This document shows, in pieces, positions 16,385 through 26,448 of a stretch of DNA of 64,000 nucleotides. The DNA is from GCA-2697345 sp002697345. Its GTDB lineage: Bacteria; Pseudomonadota; Alphaproteobacteria; Rhodobacterales; Rhodobacteraceae. The translations under genes and the position numbers were made by a program. The notes under the pieces are model-generated. The model was not told the origin of the DNA and did not search any database. It saw only the letters and a list, made by a program, of their open reading frames with translations. Within the stretch, counting starts at the first letter, position 1, and each line of letters opens with the position of its first letter. Where the stretch lies: assembly GCA_943787605.1 (NCBI GenBank), contig CALSNB010000001.1, positions 558,001-622,000 of the forward strand. The letters are read 5' to 3'.

Positions 16385-18004
16385 TTAATTTCTTGACGAA
16401 ATTAAGTTCGATAACCAGTCCGGGTCCATTTCTGGAACTGAAGAGAGTAGTAATTCAGTATATTTTGGATGTGGTGGAGAAAATATTTGGCTCTTTAGTC
16501 CCTGTTCTACTACTTTACCTTGAAACATAACTACAACCTCATCTGAGATAGCTTTAACAGTCGAAATATCATGAGTAATAAATATATAAGTAATTCCCAG
16601 TTCTTTTTGTAGTTTCATTAAGAGCTTTAATATTCCCTCTTGAACAATTTGATCCAGTGCAGACGTTACCTCATCACAAATGATAACCTCAGGATCAGCT
16701 GCAATTGCACGTGCAATACAAATCCTTTGTTTTTGACCACCGGACAATTCACTAGGAAGCCTATCAATAAATGTTTCATCAAGTTCAATTAACTCTAGTA
16801 ACTCTATTGTTCTTTTCTCTTTTTCATTTGCATTTAAATTGAGATAAAACTCAAGAGGTCTACCAATAATCTCGCCAACTGTTTGCTTAGGGTTCATAGC
16901 GGTGTCTGCCATTTGGTAAATCATTTGTATTTGTCGCTTTTGATCTTTCGAACGGCCTCGCAATGTTTTAGGTAGCTCGATATTATTGAATAATATTTGA
17001 CCATTCAGTTGCGGTAAAAGGCCAGTAATTACGCGGGCAGCAGTTGATTTTCCAGATCCAGATTCACCAACTACAGCCAATGTTTTACCCCTAGAAACGT
17101 TAATGGAAACGTTATCTAAAACTTTAATACCAGCGCCATAGCTGGCATCAATATTTTTAAGCGATAATACTATGTCATCACTTTTTTCTTCTTCTTTTTG
17201 AATCGAGCGAACTGACCATAATGATTTTGTATATTCTTTTTCAGGAGTATCTAACATAACGCGTGTATCTGCTTGCTCGACTTCTTCACCATATCTCAAA
17301 ACCTTTATAACATCTGCCATTTGAGCGACCACCGCAAGGTCATGAGTAATATATATTGCAGCTGTATTAAATTCTTTTACGATATCCTTCATGGCAGATA
17401 GAACTTCAACCTGAGTAGTCACGTCCAGAGCGGTGGTTGGCTCATCAAAAATAATTAAATCTGGTCTAGGAGATATAGCCATTGCGGTCATTACACGTTG
17501 AAGTTGTCCACCTGATACTTGATGAGGATAACGTTCCCCAATAGTATTGGGTTCTGGAAGTTGAAGTGTTTTAAACAATTCTCTTGCGTCGTCCTTGGCT
17601 GATTTTTCATCTGAAATTTTTGCTCTTATTTTTGCAGCTGTTGTTTGATTTATTAATCTGTGCGCTGGATTAAACGAAGCTGCCGCTGATTGTGCTACAT
17701 ACGTAATACGTGTTCCCCATAATTCTCGTTTGTTCTTTTCAGCCATTCCGACGAGTTCTTTCCCATCAAAGGAAATACTACCTCCAATGATCCTACAACC
17801 AGGCTGGGTATAGCCCATAGCAGCAAGCCCTAAAGTAGATTTACCTGCGCCAGACTCACCAATCAGCCCCATCACTTCACCCCGTTGAAGTTTAACGTCT
17901 ATTCCCTTAATGATAGGATGCCAGAATTCATCAGAAAAACCTTCGATCTTTAAATCCTTGATTTCTAATAAATATCGATTATTTTCTTTTTTCTTATTGC
18001 TCAT
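16385..18004 (-). CDS. Fused dipeptide/oligopeptide ABC ATPase (DppD-DppF type)
   Basis: About 539 residues holding two complete ABC ATPase domains. The N-terminal one has Walker A GESGAGKST, signature VSGGQLQRVM and Walker B LIIFDEPTTALD. The C-terminal one has GESGSGKST, LSGGQKQRICIARA and VIICDEVTSALD. This powers the peptide/nickel-type importer encoded upstream. ATG 18004 overlaps the DppC-like gene by 11 bases; an in-frame GTG at 18016 would add four residues. Last gene of the operon. Confidence 0.9.
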   Translation of the reverse strand: MSNKKKENNRYLLEIKDLKIEGFSDEFWHPIIKGIDVKLQRGEVMGLIGESGAGKSTLGLAAMGYTQPGCRIIGGSISFDGKELVGMAEKNKRELWGTRITYVAQSAAASFNPAHRLINQTTAAKIRAKISDEKSAKDDARELFKTLQLPEPNTIGERYPHQVSGGQLQRVMTAMAISPRPDLIIFDEPTTALDVTTQVEVLSAMKDIVKEFNTAAIYITHDLAVVAQMADVIKVLRYGEEVEQADTRVMLDTPEKEYTKSLWSVRSIQKEEEKSDDIVLSLKNIDASYGAGIKVLDNVSINVSRGKTLAVVGESGSGKSTAARVITGLLPQLNGQILFNNIELPKTLRGRSKDQKRQIQMIYQMADTAMNPKQTVGEIIGRPLEFYLNLNANEKEKRTIELLELIELDETFIDRLPSELSGGQKQRICIARAIAADPEVIICDEVTSALDQIVQEGILKLLMKLQKELGITYIFITHDISTVKAISDEVVVMFQGKVVEQGLKSQIFSPPHPKYTELLLSSVPEMDPDWLSNLISSRN

Positions 18005-18914
18005 CGCGTAAACCACTAGTTTTATGAAGGAACCAATCCACGACGAAATTTACAGCTACTGTTAACAGAGCAATTGCTCCCGCTGGGAGCAAAGGTGTCA
18101 AACCCGCCTTAAGGTCGTATTGCGCAAACATGATAAGAGATGCGTTTTCTCTCACCATCGAACCCCAATCGGCGGTTGGTGGTTGGATGCCGACACCTAG
18201 AAACGATAAAGCAGCGATTGTTAGGAAAACAAAACAAAACCGGAGCCCAAATTCAGCAATCAGCGGTGGCATTATGTTTGGCAAAATTTCTCGCCGCATT
18301 ATCCAACCTAAACCCTCACCTCGAAGACGTGCGGCCTCGACATAATCCATTACAACCACATTCAGTGATACTGCTCGAGTTAATCTAAAAACTCTGGTAC
18401 TATCTAATACAGCAATAATGAGTATCAAGTTTGTAACTGTAGATCCAAAAATAGATAGAAGGACTAATGCAAAAATCAAACTCGGAATTGCCATTAAAAC
18501 ATCGACTGATCGACTTAAAAATTGATCTAACCAACTCCTATTTATTGCTGCAGCAAGACCCAAAGTACCACCAATTAAAAAGGCCAAAGCGGTAGTCGCC
18601 ACTGCAATACTTACAGTGTTCCTTGCTCCATAAATCATACGGGATAATATATCTCGACCAATTTGATCTGTCCCAAAAATGAATTCTGGGCTCCAAGGAG
18701 CAAATGGTTCCGGGAATACCTCCGCCTCACCATAAGGAGCAAGAACTGGGGCGAATAAAGCACAAATAACATATAAAAATATAACAATCATACCAAACCA
18801 TGCTGTTGGCGGCGCTTTCCCCAAGCTAAGTTTCGTTCTCTGCCAGCGAGATCTGCGAACCCGTTTGTAAGCAACCTCTGCGGTCGCTGAGTAGGTATCA
18901 AGTTTATCTGTCAT
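17994..18914 (-). CDS. Peptide-type ABC transporter permease (DppC-like)
   Basis: 306 residues. It has a cytosolic N terminus, one membrane segment (AWFGMIVIFLYVICALFAPV), the FGTDQIGRDILSR motif typical of DppC/OppC, then the permease core with the EAA-like loop EAARLRGEGLGWIMRREILPN. It forms the inner-membrane channel with the DppB-like protein. It overlaps both neighbours by a few bases, so the operon is tightly coupled. Confidence 0.92.
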   Translation of the reverse strand: MTDKLDTYSATAEVAYKRVRRSRWQRTKLSLGKAPPTAWFGMIVIFLYVICALFAPVLAPYGEAEVFPEPFAPWSPEFIFGTDQIGRDILSRMIYGARNTVSIAVATTALAFLIGGTLGLAAAINRSWLDQFLSRSVDVLMAIPSLIFALVLLSIFGSTVTNLILIIAVLDSTRVFRLTRAVSLNVVVMDYVEAARLRGEGLGWIMRREILPNIMPPLIAEFGLRFCFVFLTIAALSFLGVGIQPPTADWGSMVRENASLIMFAQYDLKAGLTPLLPAGAIALLTVAVNFVVDWFLHKTSGLRDEQ

Positions 18915-19891
18915 CTTGGATGCAACAATCTAGGATTAGTAATAATTCCAATAATATCTGCGATAAGGTTTAATAGGATATAAGTTGCTGCAAAAATAAG
19001 AGCACAACCTTGCACAACAGGGATATCTCGCATTGCAACGGCGTCAACCATTAATTGACCTATCCCAGGATATACAAAAACAACCTCAACAACAACTACG
19101 CCAACAACTAAATACGCTAGATTGAAAGCTATAACAGTCGCTATAGGCGCCCAAGCGTTAGGCAGTGCATGTTTTAAAATAACTTCAGTTGAAGAGGCTC
19201 CTGACAAACGCGCCATTTGGATGTAAGGGCTAGCCAATAAATTTATTATTGCTGCTCTCGTCATTCGCATCATATGAGCGACAATGACCAATGTTAGAGT
19301 GAGTGCTGGTAATGCTGCTCTATAAAGTCGTTCAACTAGCTGAGTATCAGCATCAACATTGGCGAGAGAGGGAAAGATCGGATAAAGTGAAGCAAAAAAT
19401 AGTATCAAAAGATAAGCAACAAAAAACTCTGGGAAAGAAATTGTGGTTAAAGTTGCCATATTGACTGAACGATCATAAACCGTATTACGATAAAGAGCGG
19501 CTGAAACGCCAAGTGCAAGAGACAAAGGCACTGCAACAAACGCTGCAATAGAAGCTAAAAATAATGTGTTCCGTAGTCGCGGTAAAACTAAGTCTATTAC
19601 CTCCCGAGACCTATCCACACCTGAGGCATTTCTTCCAGAAAAAGATGTGCCTAGATCACCCTGTAATACGGCAGAGACCCATTGCCAATATCTTACAATA
19701 GCCGGTTGATCCAGCCCTAACTCTCGGCGAAAGGCTGCTACAGTTTCTGGGAGTGCAGACTGGCCTAAAATAGCTTGCCCAAAATCTCCTGGTAAAAATT
19801 CCATTGAAAGAAAAATAATAATAGACACAACAAACAAGGTAATTACGCCCATACCCAGACGACCCAATACTGTTCTAATTACGGGATGCAA
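18911..19891 (-). CDS. Peptide-type ABC transporter permease (DppB-like)
   Basis: 326 residues with the DppB layout: N-terminal RLGMGVITLFVVSIIIFLSMEFLPGD, ELGLDQPAIVRYWQWV, and the EAA-like loop YIQMARLSGASSTEVILKHALPN. It overlaps the DppC-like start by four bases. It is separated from the binding-protein gene by a strong hairpin terminator, as is common when the periplasmic protein must be made in excess. Confidence 0.92.
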   Translation of the reverse strand: MHPVIRTVLGRLGMGVITLFVVSIIIFLSMEFLPGDFGQAILGQSALPETVAAFRRELGLDQPAIVRYWQWVSAVLQGDLGTSFSGRNASGVDRSREVIDLVLPRLRNTLFLASIAAFVAVPLSLALGVSAALYRNTVYDRSVNMATLTTISFPEFFVAYLLILFFASLYPIFPSLANVDADTQLVERLYRAALPALTLTLVIVAHMMRMTRAAIINLLASPYIQMARLSGASSTEVILKHALPNAWAPIATVIAFNLAYLVVGVVVVEVVFVYPGIGQLMVDAVAMRDIPVVQGCALIFAATYILLNLIADIIGIITNPRLLHPR

Positions 19892-19908
19892 AACTAATAT
19901 TCCTAAGA

Positions 19909-19941
19909 AAAAAAGCTTAGGCCAGAAAAATCTGGCCTAAG
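19909..19941 (-). terminator. Intrinsic (attenuating) terminator after the peptide-binding protein gene
   Basis: Perfect 11-bp inverted repeat CTTAGGCCAGA / TCTGGCCTAAG (19916-19941) with a four-base loop, followed on the minus strand by C then seven T. It lies between the substrate-binding-protein gene and the permease genes, where partial termination would lower membrane-component expression. Confidence 0.85.
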
Positions 19942-19956
19942 TGTAAAGATTTCAAA

Positions 19957-21550
19957 TTAAGCGAACCACCAACGTTCAACACATTTTGCGCCGTCACTAT
20001 CCCAGTTTGCTGCAATCTCATTATGAGCAATCGCTTTACTGTTAGCACTAACATAACTGTTAAACAGAGGAATAATTGATCCACCGTCATCGCTAACAAG
20101 GCTCTGACACTCATAGTAAAGCTCGCGACGTTTTGTAGTATCAAGTTCAGCTCTGGCCTCGATGACTAACGCATTGAACTTTTTAGAACTGTCTGTTCCT
20201 ACCCACGCCGTGTCATTCCACTTGGTGTCATTAGTATAGGCAGCTGAGAACATCCAATCTTCAGTAGGACGTCCACCCCAATAACAAGCACACCAACCTT
20301 TTGCATCATTATTCCATACATTGGACCAATAACCGTCACGTGGCTCACGAATAACCTCAATTTCAATGCCCGCTTCAGAGGCAGAGTTTGCAATTAACTG
20401 AGCTGCGTCTACAGCTCCAGCGAATGCAGCATCTGAGGCTGACAATGGAATTGCACCAGAATGACCCGATTTTTTAAAATGATATGCTGCTTTATCAGCA
20501 TCAAACTCACGCTGTGGCATATCTGAGTTATGATACGCATTAGCTGTAGAAATTGGATGATCATTACCTACAGCGCCATATCCGAGTAAAACTTTATCGA
20601 CAAGCTCTTGACGTTTGATTGAATGCTTCAAAGCCATTCTTAAATCATAATTATCGAAAGGAGCTACGCTTAGGCGCATTGGAAACGTATAATGAGCCGT
20701 ACCTGTAGCTTCCATGATATTTATATTTGGATTGCGCTTAAATAAGTTAATTGTTTTCAAATCAACTCGATCCATAGAATCGATGTCACCATTCATAAGA
20801 GCTGTTTGACGTGCCGTTGGATCAATAATCGACAGCAATTCAACTTCATCAAAATGCGCCTTTCCTTCTTTCCAATAATTTGGGTTCCGTTTAAGAACAG
20901 ATTTCACACCAGGCTCGAATGACTGCAGAACATAACCCCCTGTGCCAACGCCAGATGTCATATCACCGGCAGGACGTATTGAAATATGATAATCACTGAC
21001 AATAAATGGGAAATCCGCATTTGCCTTTTTCAAGTTAAAGATAACCCGGTTTTTTCCATCAGCTACAACTGATTCCACCGCTGTTAAAAGACCCTTAGCA
21101 GCCGATGTAGAATCTTCTCCCATGTGATGGTTAAAGGAAGCAATAACATCTTCAGATGTCATAGTTTTCCCATTATGGAACTCTACGCCTTGCCTAAGGT
21201 TGAACACCCATTTTTGTGGCGTCTGCTGACTCGTAACTTTCTGCTAATTCGCCAGTTAACTGTCCATCACTTCCAACTTCAGTCAAATGGTTTCCAAAAG
21301 TATACCCGTTGATAAGAGTAAAATGGTTCTCAGATGTTGCTGAATCCAATGTATCAGTTGTCGAACCGTGAGCAATACCCATTCTGAAAAGGCCACCACT
21401 TTTTGGCATTGCCGCATTAGCCTTATCAGCAAACCCTAGAGCTGCTGGCAGTGCCACTCCAGCAGCCAAGACTGACATAACAAACTGCCGACGGCCAATT
21501 TGTCCATGCATAAGTTTTGCTTTCTGAATTTCAATAAATTTATCTCTCAT
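19957..21550 (-). pseudogene. Peptide-type ABC substrate-binding protein, split by a frameshift in an A-run
   Basis: The first part (21550-21194) has a twin-arginine-like signal (GRRQFVMSVLAAGVALPAALG..ANA) and starts a DppA/OppA-type SBP, ending ESADATKMGVQP. The second (from about 21210) continues as KWVFNLRQGVEFHNGKTMTSEDV. Removing one A from the AAAAA at about 21216-21220 restores one ~530-residue SBP_bac_5 protein, the normal length. As written, the full protein is not made although the rest of the operon is intact. A sequencing or assembly indel, true mutation, or slippage are all possible. Confidence 0.85.
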
Positions 21551-21795
21551 TAATATAGTCTCCCTAATTGATTATCTTAAATAAACCCCACTCCTATTTT
21601 GAAGAGATTTCTTAGTGCTTCTCTCCCCCAAAAGCCAAGTAGTATAGAATACTTCCATATTCGCTGTAATTGTCTGACAATTCAAGAAAAAAATTTTAAA
21701 AAGTCTTAAACTATCGGTTTTCCTTCATATTAAAGAAACTATTACTTACCAAAGACGTAAATACTGATTAACTTTTATTCAGAAGGAATATGTAA

Positions 21796-22305
21796 ATGGT
21801 TTTTTATTTTAGTTACGGCTCAAACATGTCTAAGAGAGTGATGGAAAATGTCAGAAACATTCATCCATTACGAAGTCAAAAAAACACATTACTGAACTAT
21901 AAAATAATTATGAACATGCCTGGTCCAAATTTTATTGAACCAGGGTTTGCGAATATATCTCCCTCAATCGGTTTTAAAGTCGAGGGAATGGTACATGAAA
22001 TATCTGATGACGACTTAAAACGGATTATTGCATCTGAGGGAGAAGATTATGCGTTAATCGAAGTAATAATGAAATTTTTCAATCAAATTGTAATGGTTAA
22101 AACCTTACTTTATAAACCTGACATTAAAACAGATCTGCCAATATCAAGTCGATATAAGAAAATTTTAATAAGCGCTGCTTTTGAAAACACACTTAGCTCA
22201 ACATATATCAATGAATTAAAAGCTAAGAAATCCGTCTACTACCCTGTATTATCCGAGTACTTGGCATTAAGAGTTTATTTTTGGGTTAAAAGCCGAACAA
22301 AATGA
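21796..22305 (+). CDS. Gamma-glutamylcyclotransferase-like (AIG2/GGCT) protein
   Basis: 169 residues. YFSYGSNMS near the N terminus is the substrate-binding YGSN loop of the GGCT/AIG2 fold; PGFANISPS and the acidic residues in ASEGEDYALIEV fit the expected strand and catalytic Glu. Members release 5-oxoproline from gamma-glutamyl compounds. The C-terminal half is divergent. Monocistronic between a promoter-length spacer and the class II aldolase. Confidence 0.7.
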   Translation: MVFYFSYGSNMSKRVMENVRNIHPLRSQKNTLLNYKIIMNMPGPNFIEPGFANISPSIGFKVEGMVHEISDDDLKRIIASEGEDYALIEVIMKFFNQIVMVKTLLYKPDIKTDLPISSRYKKILISAAFENTLSSTYINELKAKKSVYYPVLSEYLALRVYFWVKSRTK

Positions 22306-22422
22306 TTGTTTTTAAAAAAATTACTGAAGTTTTTATCTACAATAAAAAAAACTTGAAGTAATATTATATTTTATTAGAGTCTTTAATAACTAGTATTTCA
22401 ACCAAAAGATCGGAAACATAGT

Positions 22423-23187
22423 ATGAGCGATCAAAATATTATAAACATAAATAAAAATATAGATTATTGGAACGAACGGGTAGATTTAGCAGCAGCTTTC
22501 CGATGGACAGTAAAATTTGATATGCATGAGGCAGTGGCCAATCATTTTAGTCTTGCTGTAAATGATAAGGGAACACAGTTTCTAATGAACCCAGATCAGA
22601 TGCATTTCAGTCGAGTTAAAGCCTCCGACCTTCTTCTCATTGATGCCTTAGATAGTGAAACAATGTCTCAGCCCAACGCACCCGACGCAACTGCATGGGG
22701 TCTCCACGGCGCAATCCATCGTCACTGCCCACACGCCAGATGCGCTCTACATGTTCATTCTACATATGCGACTGTTTTAGCCACTCTGGAAGATTCAAAT
22801 CTACCAGCAATTGATCAAAATAGTGCAATTTTTTATGACAGATATGTTATTGATAATAATTATGGCGGTCTGGCTTTTGAAGAAGAGGGTAACCGATGCG
22901 CTGCTCTTTTAAGTGACCCTAAGAAGAAAATTTTAATAATGGGCAATCATGGGATTATGGTAATTGGAGAAACAGTCGCTGATACTTTTAATAGGCTGTA
23001 TTACTTTGAAAAGGCGTGCAAAACATATATAAATGCTCTACAAACTGGCAAGAAACTGAAAGTACTATCTGATAAAATTGCCGAAAAAACAGCGTCAGAG
23101 TTAGAAAAATATAGCAATACAGATTATCGTCACTTAGAGGAATTGAAGTTTATACTTGATGAAGAAGGATCGAATTACGCGACATAA
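22423..23187 (+). CDS. Class II aldolase/adducin family protein
   Basis: 254 residues. The metal-binding histidines are seen in ALHVHSTYATVLAT (HxH) with a further His in MGNHGIMVIGETVADTF. The class includes L-fuculose-phosphate and ribulose-phosphate aldolases/epimerases and decarboxylases. The N-terminal AAAFRWTVKFDMHEAVANHFSL fits the adducin-like group common in marine alphaproteobacteria, whose substrates are mostly unknown. No sugar kinase or other pathway gene is adjacent. Confidence 0.85.
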   Translation: MSDQNIININKNIDYWNERVDLAAAFRWTVKFDMHEAVANHFSLAVNDKGTQFLMNPDQMHFSRVKASDLLLIDALDSETMSQPNAPDATAWGLHGAIHRHCPHARCALHVHSTYATVLATLEDSNLPAIDQNSAIFYDRYVIDNNYGGLAFEEEGNRCAALLSDPKKKILIMGNHGIMVIGETVADTFNRLYYFEKACKTYINALQTGKKLKVLSDKIAEKTASELEKYSNTDYRHLEELKFILDEEGSNYAT

Positions 23188-23293
23188 TCTTTAGAAATTA
23201 TTTGGGACTTGAATAGTTTAGTCTTAGTAAATAAAAAAAGTTAATTAGTTAATTTGATAGTTAGAATTTTTTCAATTTTGGGAGTGAAAACTA

Positions 23294-24283
23294 ATGGCCA
23301 AATCGCCTAAAGATGAATGGAACTATCACCCTAATTTACCATTAAAGGATAAGTCTTTATTTGGAAATATTAAGAGTCCTACGTTCATAGCAAAATGGCT
23401 TTTCAAAAACTGGCTTAGTATTTCAGAGTTTGTCCTTCTTGCAGTCGTTTCTATATTTCTTTGGTTTTTTTGTTATCCCTCACTTGAATCAGTAAAGATT
23501 ATTTCGTTTGGGTGGATATTACAAATTCTAATAATAAACTTTTTTGTCATGTTTGCTTTCGCAGGAGGACTTCATTGGTACTTTTATATTAGGCGAGGTC
23601 AGGAGAAGAAATTAAAATTTGACCATCGAGATCAAACACGAAACAATAGAAATTTTCTATTTTCTGATCAAGTTAAAGATAATATGTTTTGGACTTTAAC
23701 TAGTGGTGTCCTAAACCTTACTATTTTTCAATCTTTTACAATGTGGTTAATGGCTAACGGATATATTCCACTTGTTACTTTTCATACATTTTCAATTGGG
23801 TTTGTTTTTTGGTTTTTCCTTGGCTTTGTTTACATACCGATCTGGGCTGCATTGCATTTTTACTGGATACATCGATTTTTGCATATACCTTTTATGTATA
23901 AGAAATTTCACTCTCTCCATCATCGTAATATAAATATTGGACCTTGGTCTGGTATGTCGATGCACCCTATTGAAAGTTTTTTGTATATTTCATCAGTTTG
24001 TATTCATTGGATTGTATTAGCACATCCAATACATTTGATTTTTCACCTTCTCTGGCTAGGGCCAGGTGCTTCAATGTCTCATACTGGGTATGAGGATTTA
24101 CTGATTAAGGATAAGAAGAAATTATCTTTAGGTACCTTTTATCACCAACTGCACCATCGATATTACGAATGCAACTATGGAAATCAAGAGATGCCATGGG
24201 ATCGATGGTTCGGAACCTTCCACGATGGATCTATTGAGGCAACGCAAGAGACCCGAACTAGGAAGAAAAAAATGTATTCTTAG
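23294..24283 (+). CDS. Sterol desaturase/fatty acid hydroxylase superfamily membrane enzyme
   Basis: 329 residues, several membrane segments in the first 200 residues, then the di-iron histidine clusters HRFLH, HSLHH and HQLHHRYYECNYG with a lone His in MSMHPIE between. This is the eight-histidine pattern of the family (C-H hydroxylation or desaturation of lipids or sterol-like molecules). Substrate unknown. A GGAG site precedes the ATG. It stands alone, with a ~360-base gap after it. Confidence 0.88.
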   Translation: MAKSPKDEWNYHPNLPLKDKSLFGNIKSPTFIAKWLFKNWLSISEFVLLAVVSIFLWFFCYPSLESVKIISFGWILQILIINFFVMFAFAGGLHWYFYIRRGQEKKLKFDHRDQTRNNRNFLFSDQVKDNMFWTLTSGVLNLTIFQSFTMWLMANGYIPLVTFHTFSIGFVFWFFLGFVYIPIWAALHFYWIHRFLHIPFMYKKFHSLHHRNINIGPWSGMSMHPIESFLYISSVCIHWIVLAHPIHLIFHLLWLGPGASMSHTGYEDLLIKDKKKLSLGTFYHQLHHRYYECNYGNQEMPWDRWFGTFHDGSIEATQETRTRKKKMYS

Positions 24284-24647
24284 ATAAGGTTTAATAATTT
24301 AAATATCATTATAGGCTATCTATACTATTAAGAATTTTTCTAATTCAGTAAAAGGCTTCAAAAAACAGGGACGTGCTTTGAGCTAAACATGGATTAGCTT
24401 TTCCTTTTTTAAAATCAGGTTACCAATTAGTTTAATTATATTCTGAAAATAATAATAAACACCATCAAAGACTGAATCGAACTCAGCAAAAATAACTATT
24501 TTAAAAAGTTCCAGAAAAGTACTTGATAATATTTAACACAAACCGAGTTAAAACTAAAAACACAGTATTTTTTTAGAGGTTGAACATAATTGTCTACAAC
24601 TATTATATAAATAATAATTAAACTTTATTTATTTGATTGGAATAAAC
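24284..24647. other. AT-rich intergenic stretch with a weak hairpin
   Basis: Non-coding gap of about 360 bases. At 24381-24410 (plus strand) a short AGCTAA/TTAGCT stem followed by TTTCCTTTTTT may terminate the sterol-desaturase transcript. The second half must hold the promoter of the rhodanese gene. I see no ORF, RNA gene or repeat here. Confidence 0.4.
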
Positions 24648-25049
24648 ATGGGACAAAGGATTAGCAAAGGTGTAAAAGACCTTTTAACTGAAGCAAATAA
24701 ATCTATTGAAACTATTAGTGCTTTAGAGGCAACTGAACTGCTAACTAGCGAAGAACATATTTTTATTGATTTACGTGACATGAAGGAACTAAAGCGCCAA
24801 GGTAAAATACCCGGTGCTTTTTTATGTCCAAGGGGAATACTAGAGTTTTGCATTGACCCTGAGAGTCCCTCACATAAGGAAATATTCAACGAAGATAAGA
24901 AGTATGTATTTTATTGTGCTAGCGGCGGTAGGTCTGCATTGGCGGCAAAAACAGCCTCTGATATGGGTCTATCTCCAGTATGCCACATAGAAGGTGGTTT
25001 TTCCGCTTGGAAAAAAGCAACTAATGATATCGAAGAACTTCCTCAATAA
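24648..25049 (+). CDS. Rhodanese-like domain protein
   Basis: 133 residues, a single rhodanese domain: DLRDMKELKRQGKIPGA (CH2A-type) and the active-site loop CASGGRS (C90-S96), followed by HIEGGFSAWKKA. Such proteins transfer sulfane sulfur through the loop cysteine. ATG 24648 with GGA six bases upstream is preferred; an in-frame TTG at 24633 would add five residues. It lies 20 bases before a metallo-beta-lactamase-fold gene. Rhodanese/MBL pairs often belong to sulfide or persulfide handling, but the MBL here is not clearly a persulfide dioxygenase. Confidence 0.88.
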   Translation: MGQRISKGVKDLLTEANKSIETISALEATELLTSEEHIFIDLRDMKELKRQGKIPGAFLCPRGILEFCIDPESPSHKEIFNEDKKYVFYCASGGRSALAAKTASDMGLSPVCHIEGGFSAWKKATNDIEELPQ

Positions 25050-25069
25050 TAATTGAAAAAGAGTGAATT

Positions 25070-25888
25070 ATGAATCATGCTACAAAAACGCAAGTTGGGG
25101 ATATTGAAGTATTCGTATTAAATGATGGAAACACCACTTTTGAAACTGACACTTTTACTGCTACTAGCACTACTGAAATTAAAAGTCTTTTAGATAAAGC
25201 GGGACAGTCATCCATAAAAACATCATTTAATGCCTTTTTAATCAAATCAGGCGACGAAGTTACCCTTGTAGATTCAGGGGCTGGCGAGTTGTTTGGGTCG
25301 ATAGCTGGTAACTTAAATACTGCCTTGAACGATATTGGAATTGCAAAATCAGATATCACAAAATTAGTTGCAACGCACATGCACCCTGATCATATAGGTG
25401 GAATGATAGACAGTAACGGAAACCGTTACTTTGATAATGCTGAATTAGTACTCTCTATAAAAGAACACACTTTTTGGAGTAATTCCAAAAACTTTATTAA
25501 CCACCCTGAACAACAAGTGCACGCTTTAAAAGTTCTAAATGCCTACTCGGATCAATTGATCCTATGTAAGTCGGATGCGGACCTTGGAAGAGGCTTGTCA
25601 TCGATAGACCTCCCAGGCCACACAGCAGGGCATATTGGCGTGAAGGTTTCCTCAAGCTCAAGTCAGTTTATCATTGCTGGCGATATAGTACATGCACAAC
25701 ATTTACAGTTTATTAACCCAAGCATCGGTGTGACGTTTGATCAAGATTATGATATGGCTAAAAAATCTCGTCTAAAAATGTTTAATATGCTTTCTACCGA
25801 AGAAATTCCCTTTTCTGGGGGCCACTTACTTTCCCCTGGAGTTGCCACCATTTCACGCGATGGATCTGAATACATTTTAAATGTTTAA
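25070..25888 (+). CDS. MBL-fold metallohydrolase
   Basis: 272 residues with the metallo-beta-lactamase metal motif THMHPDHIGG (H103, H105, D107, H108), DLPGHTAGHIGV and AGDIVHAQHLQF. The overall plan (VTLVDSGAGE, FSGGHLLSPG end) is of the quorum-quenching lactonase/general hydrolase group rather than glyoxalase II. Probably co-transcribed with the rhodanese gene. Reaction unknown. Confidence 0.85.
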   Translation: MNHATKTQVGDIEVFVLNDGNTTFETDTFTATSTTEIKSLLDKAGQSSIKTSFNAFLIKSGDEVTLVDSGAGELFGSIAGNLNTALNDIGIAKSDITKLVATHMHPDHIGGMIDSNGNRYFDNAELVLSIKEHTFWSNSKNFINHPEQQVHALKVLNAYSDQLILCKSDADLGRGLSSIDLPGHTAGHIGVKVSSSSSQFIIAGDIVHAQHLQFINPSIGVTFDQDYDMAKKSRLKMFNMLSTEEIPFSGGHLLSPGVATISRDGSEYILNV

Positions 25889-25898
25889 AGATCCTAGT

Positions 25899-26396
25899 TT
25901 ACCCACCAAAGCCTATAGCCACCGCACCAATTGCAAGTATTAAGCCAACCCTAGAGAGATACACCATTATTTTCATAATAACTGGATTAGGTTTTGTGCC
26001 TAGTTTTCCTGACCTAATTATGATTAGATTTGATAAAGTAGCTCCAATTAAAATCAGCCCTGCTCCAAAGAGTTTAATAAAAAAGAATGTTCCTAAAAGT
26101 ATAGTTCCGTACTTAAGGTAGGCTAGTGAGAGGCCTGATAACCACAATAAGGCTATAGCGATCAAGGAGATAAGAGCCAAAACCTTGATAGCGGTTAAAG
26201 TTGGCTTCGAGGGCGCTTCTTTTGCTTTAAGGTGCGAAGCTTGAACAATAGCTCCCCCTACACCTAAACCTCCAGCCAAAAATATTGAAAAATAGTGAAT
26301 AAATTTTAATACTACTAGTGAAATTCCCAATTTAATCCTCCTGAAACCATCTTGTTGTTTTGTTAATTCAGAGTTAATTTTGTCTAGCTTTATCAT
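25899..26396 (-). CDS. Small integral membrane protein, unknown
   Basis: 165 residues with four hydrophobic segments (about 30-55, 69-93, 97-123 and 138-163). The pattern IHYFSIFLAGGLGVGGAIVQA followed by a charged loop (HLKAKEAPSKP) resembles small haem- or quinone-related membrane proteins of alphaproteobacteria, but I cannot assign a family. It is convergent with the MBL gene. Confidence 0.6.
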   Translation of the reverse strand: MIKLDKINSELTKQQDGFRRIKLGISLVVLKFIHYFSIFLAGGLGVGGAIVQASHLKAKEAPSKPTLTAIKVLALISLIAIALLWLSGLSLAYLKYGTILLGTFFFIKLFGAGLILIGATLSNLIIIRSGKLGTKPNPVIMKIMVYLSRVGLILAIGAVAIGFGG

Positions 26397-26448
26397 TGCC
26401 TGTAATTTTTTTTATTCTGTCAACTTCTATCTAACAAAGAAATTATGC

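Noticed and set aside
24284..24647. Small RNA or hidden gene in the largest spacer
   Set aside because: No open frame with a ribosome site and no clear promoter-terminator pair; only a weak hairpin.
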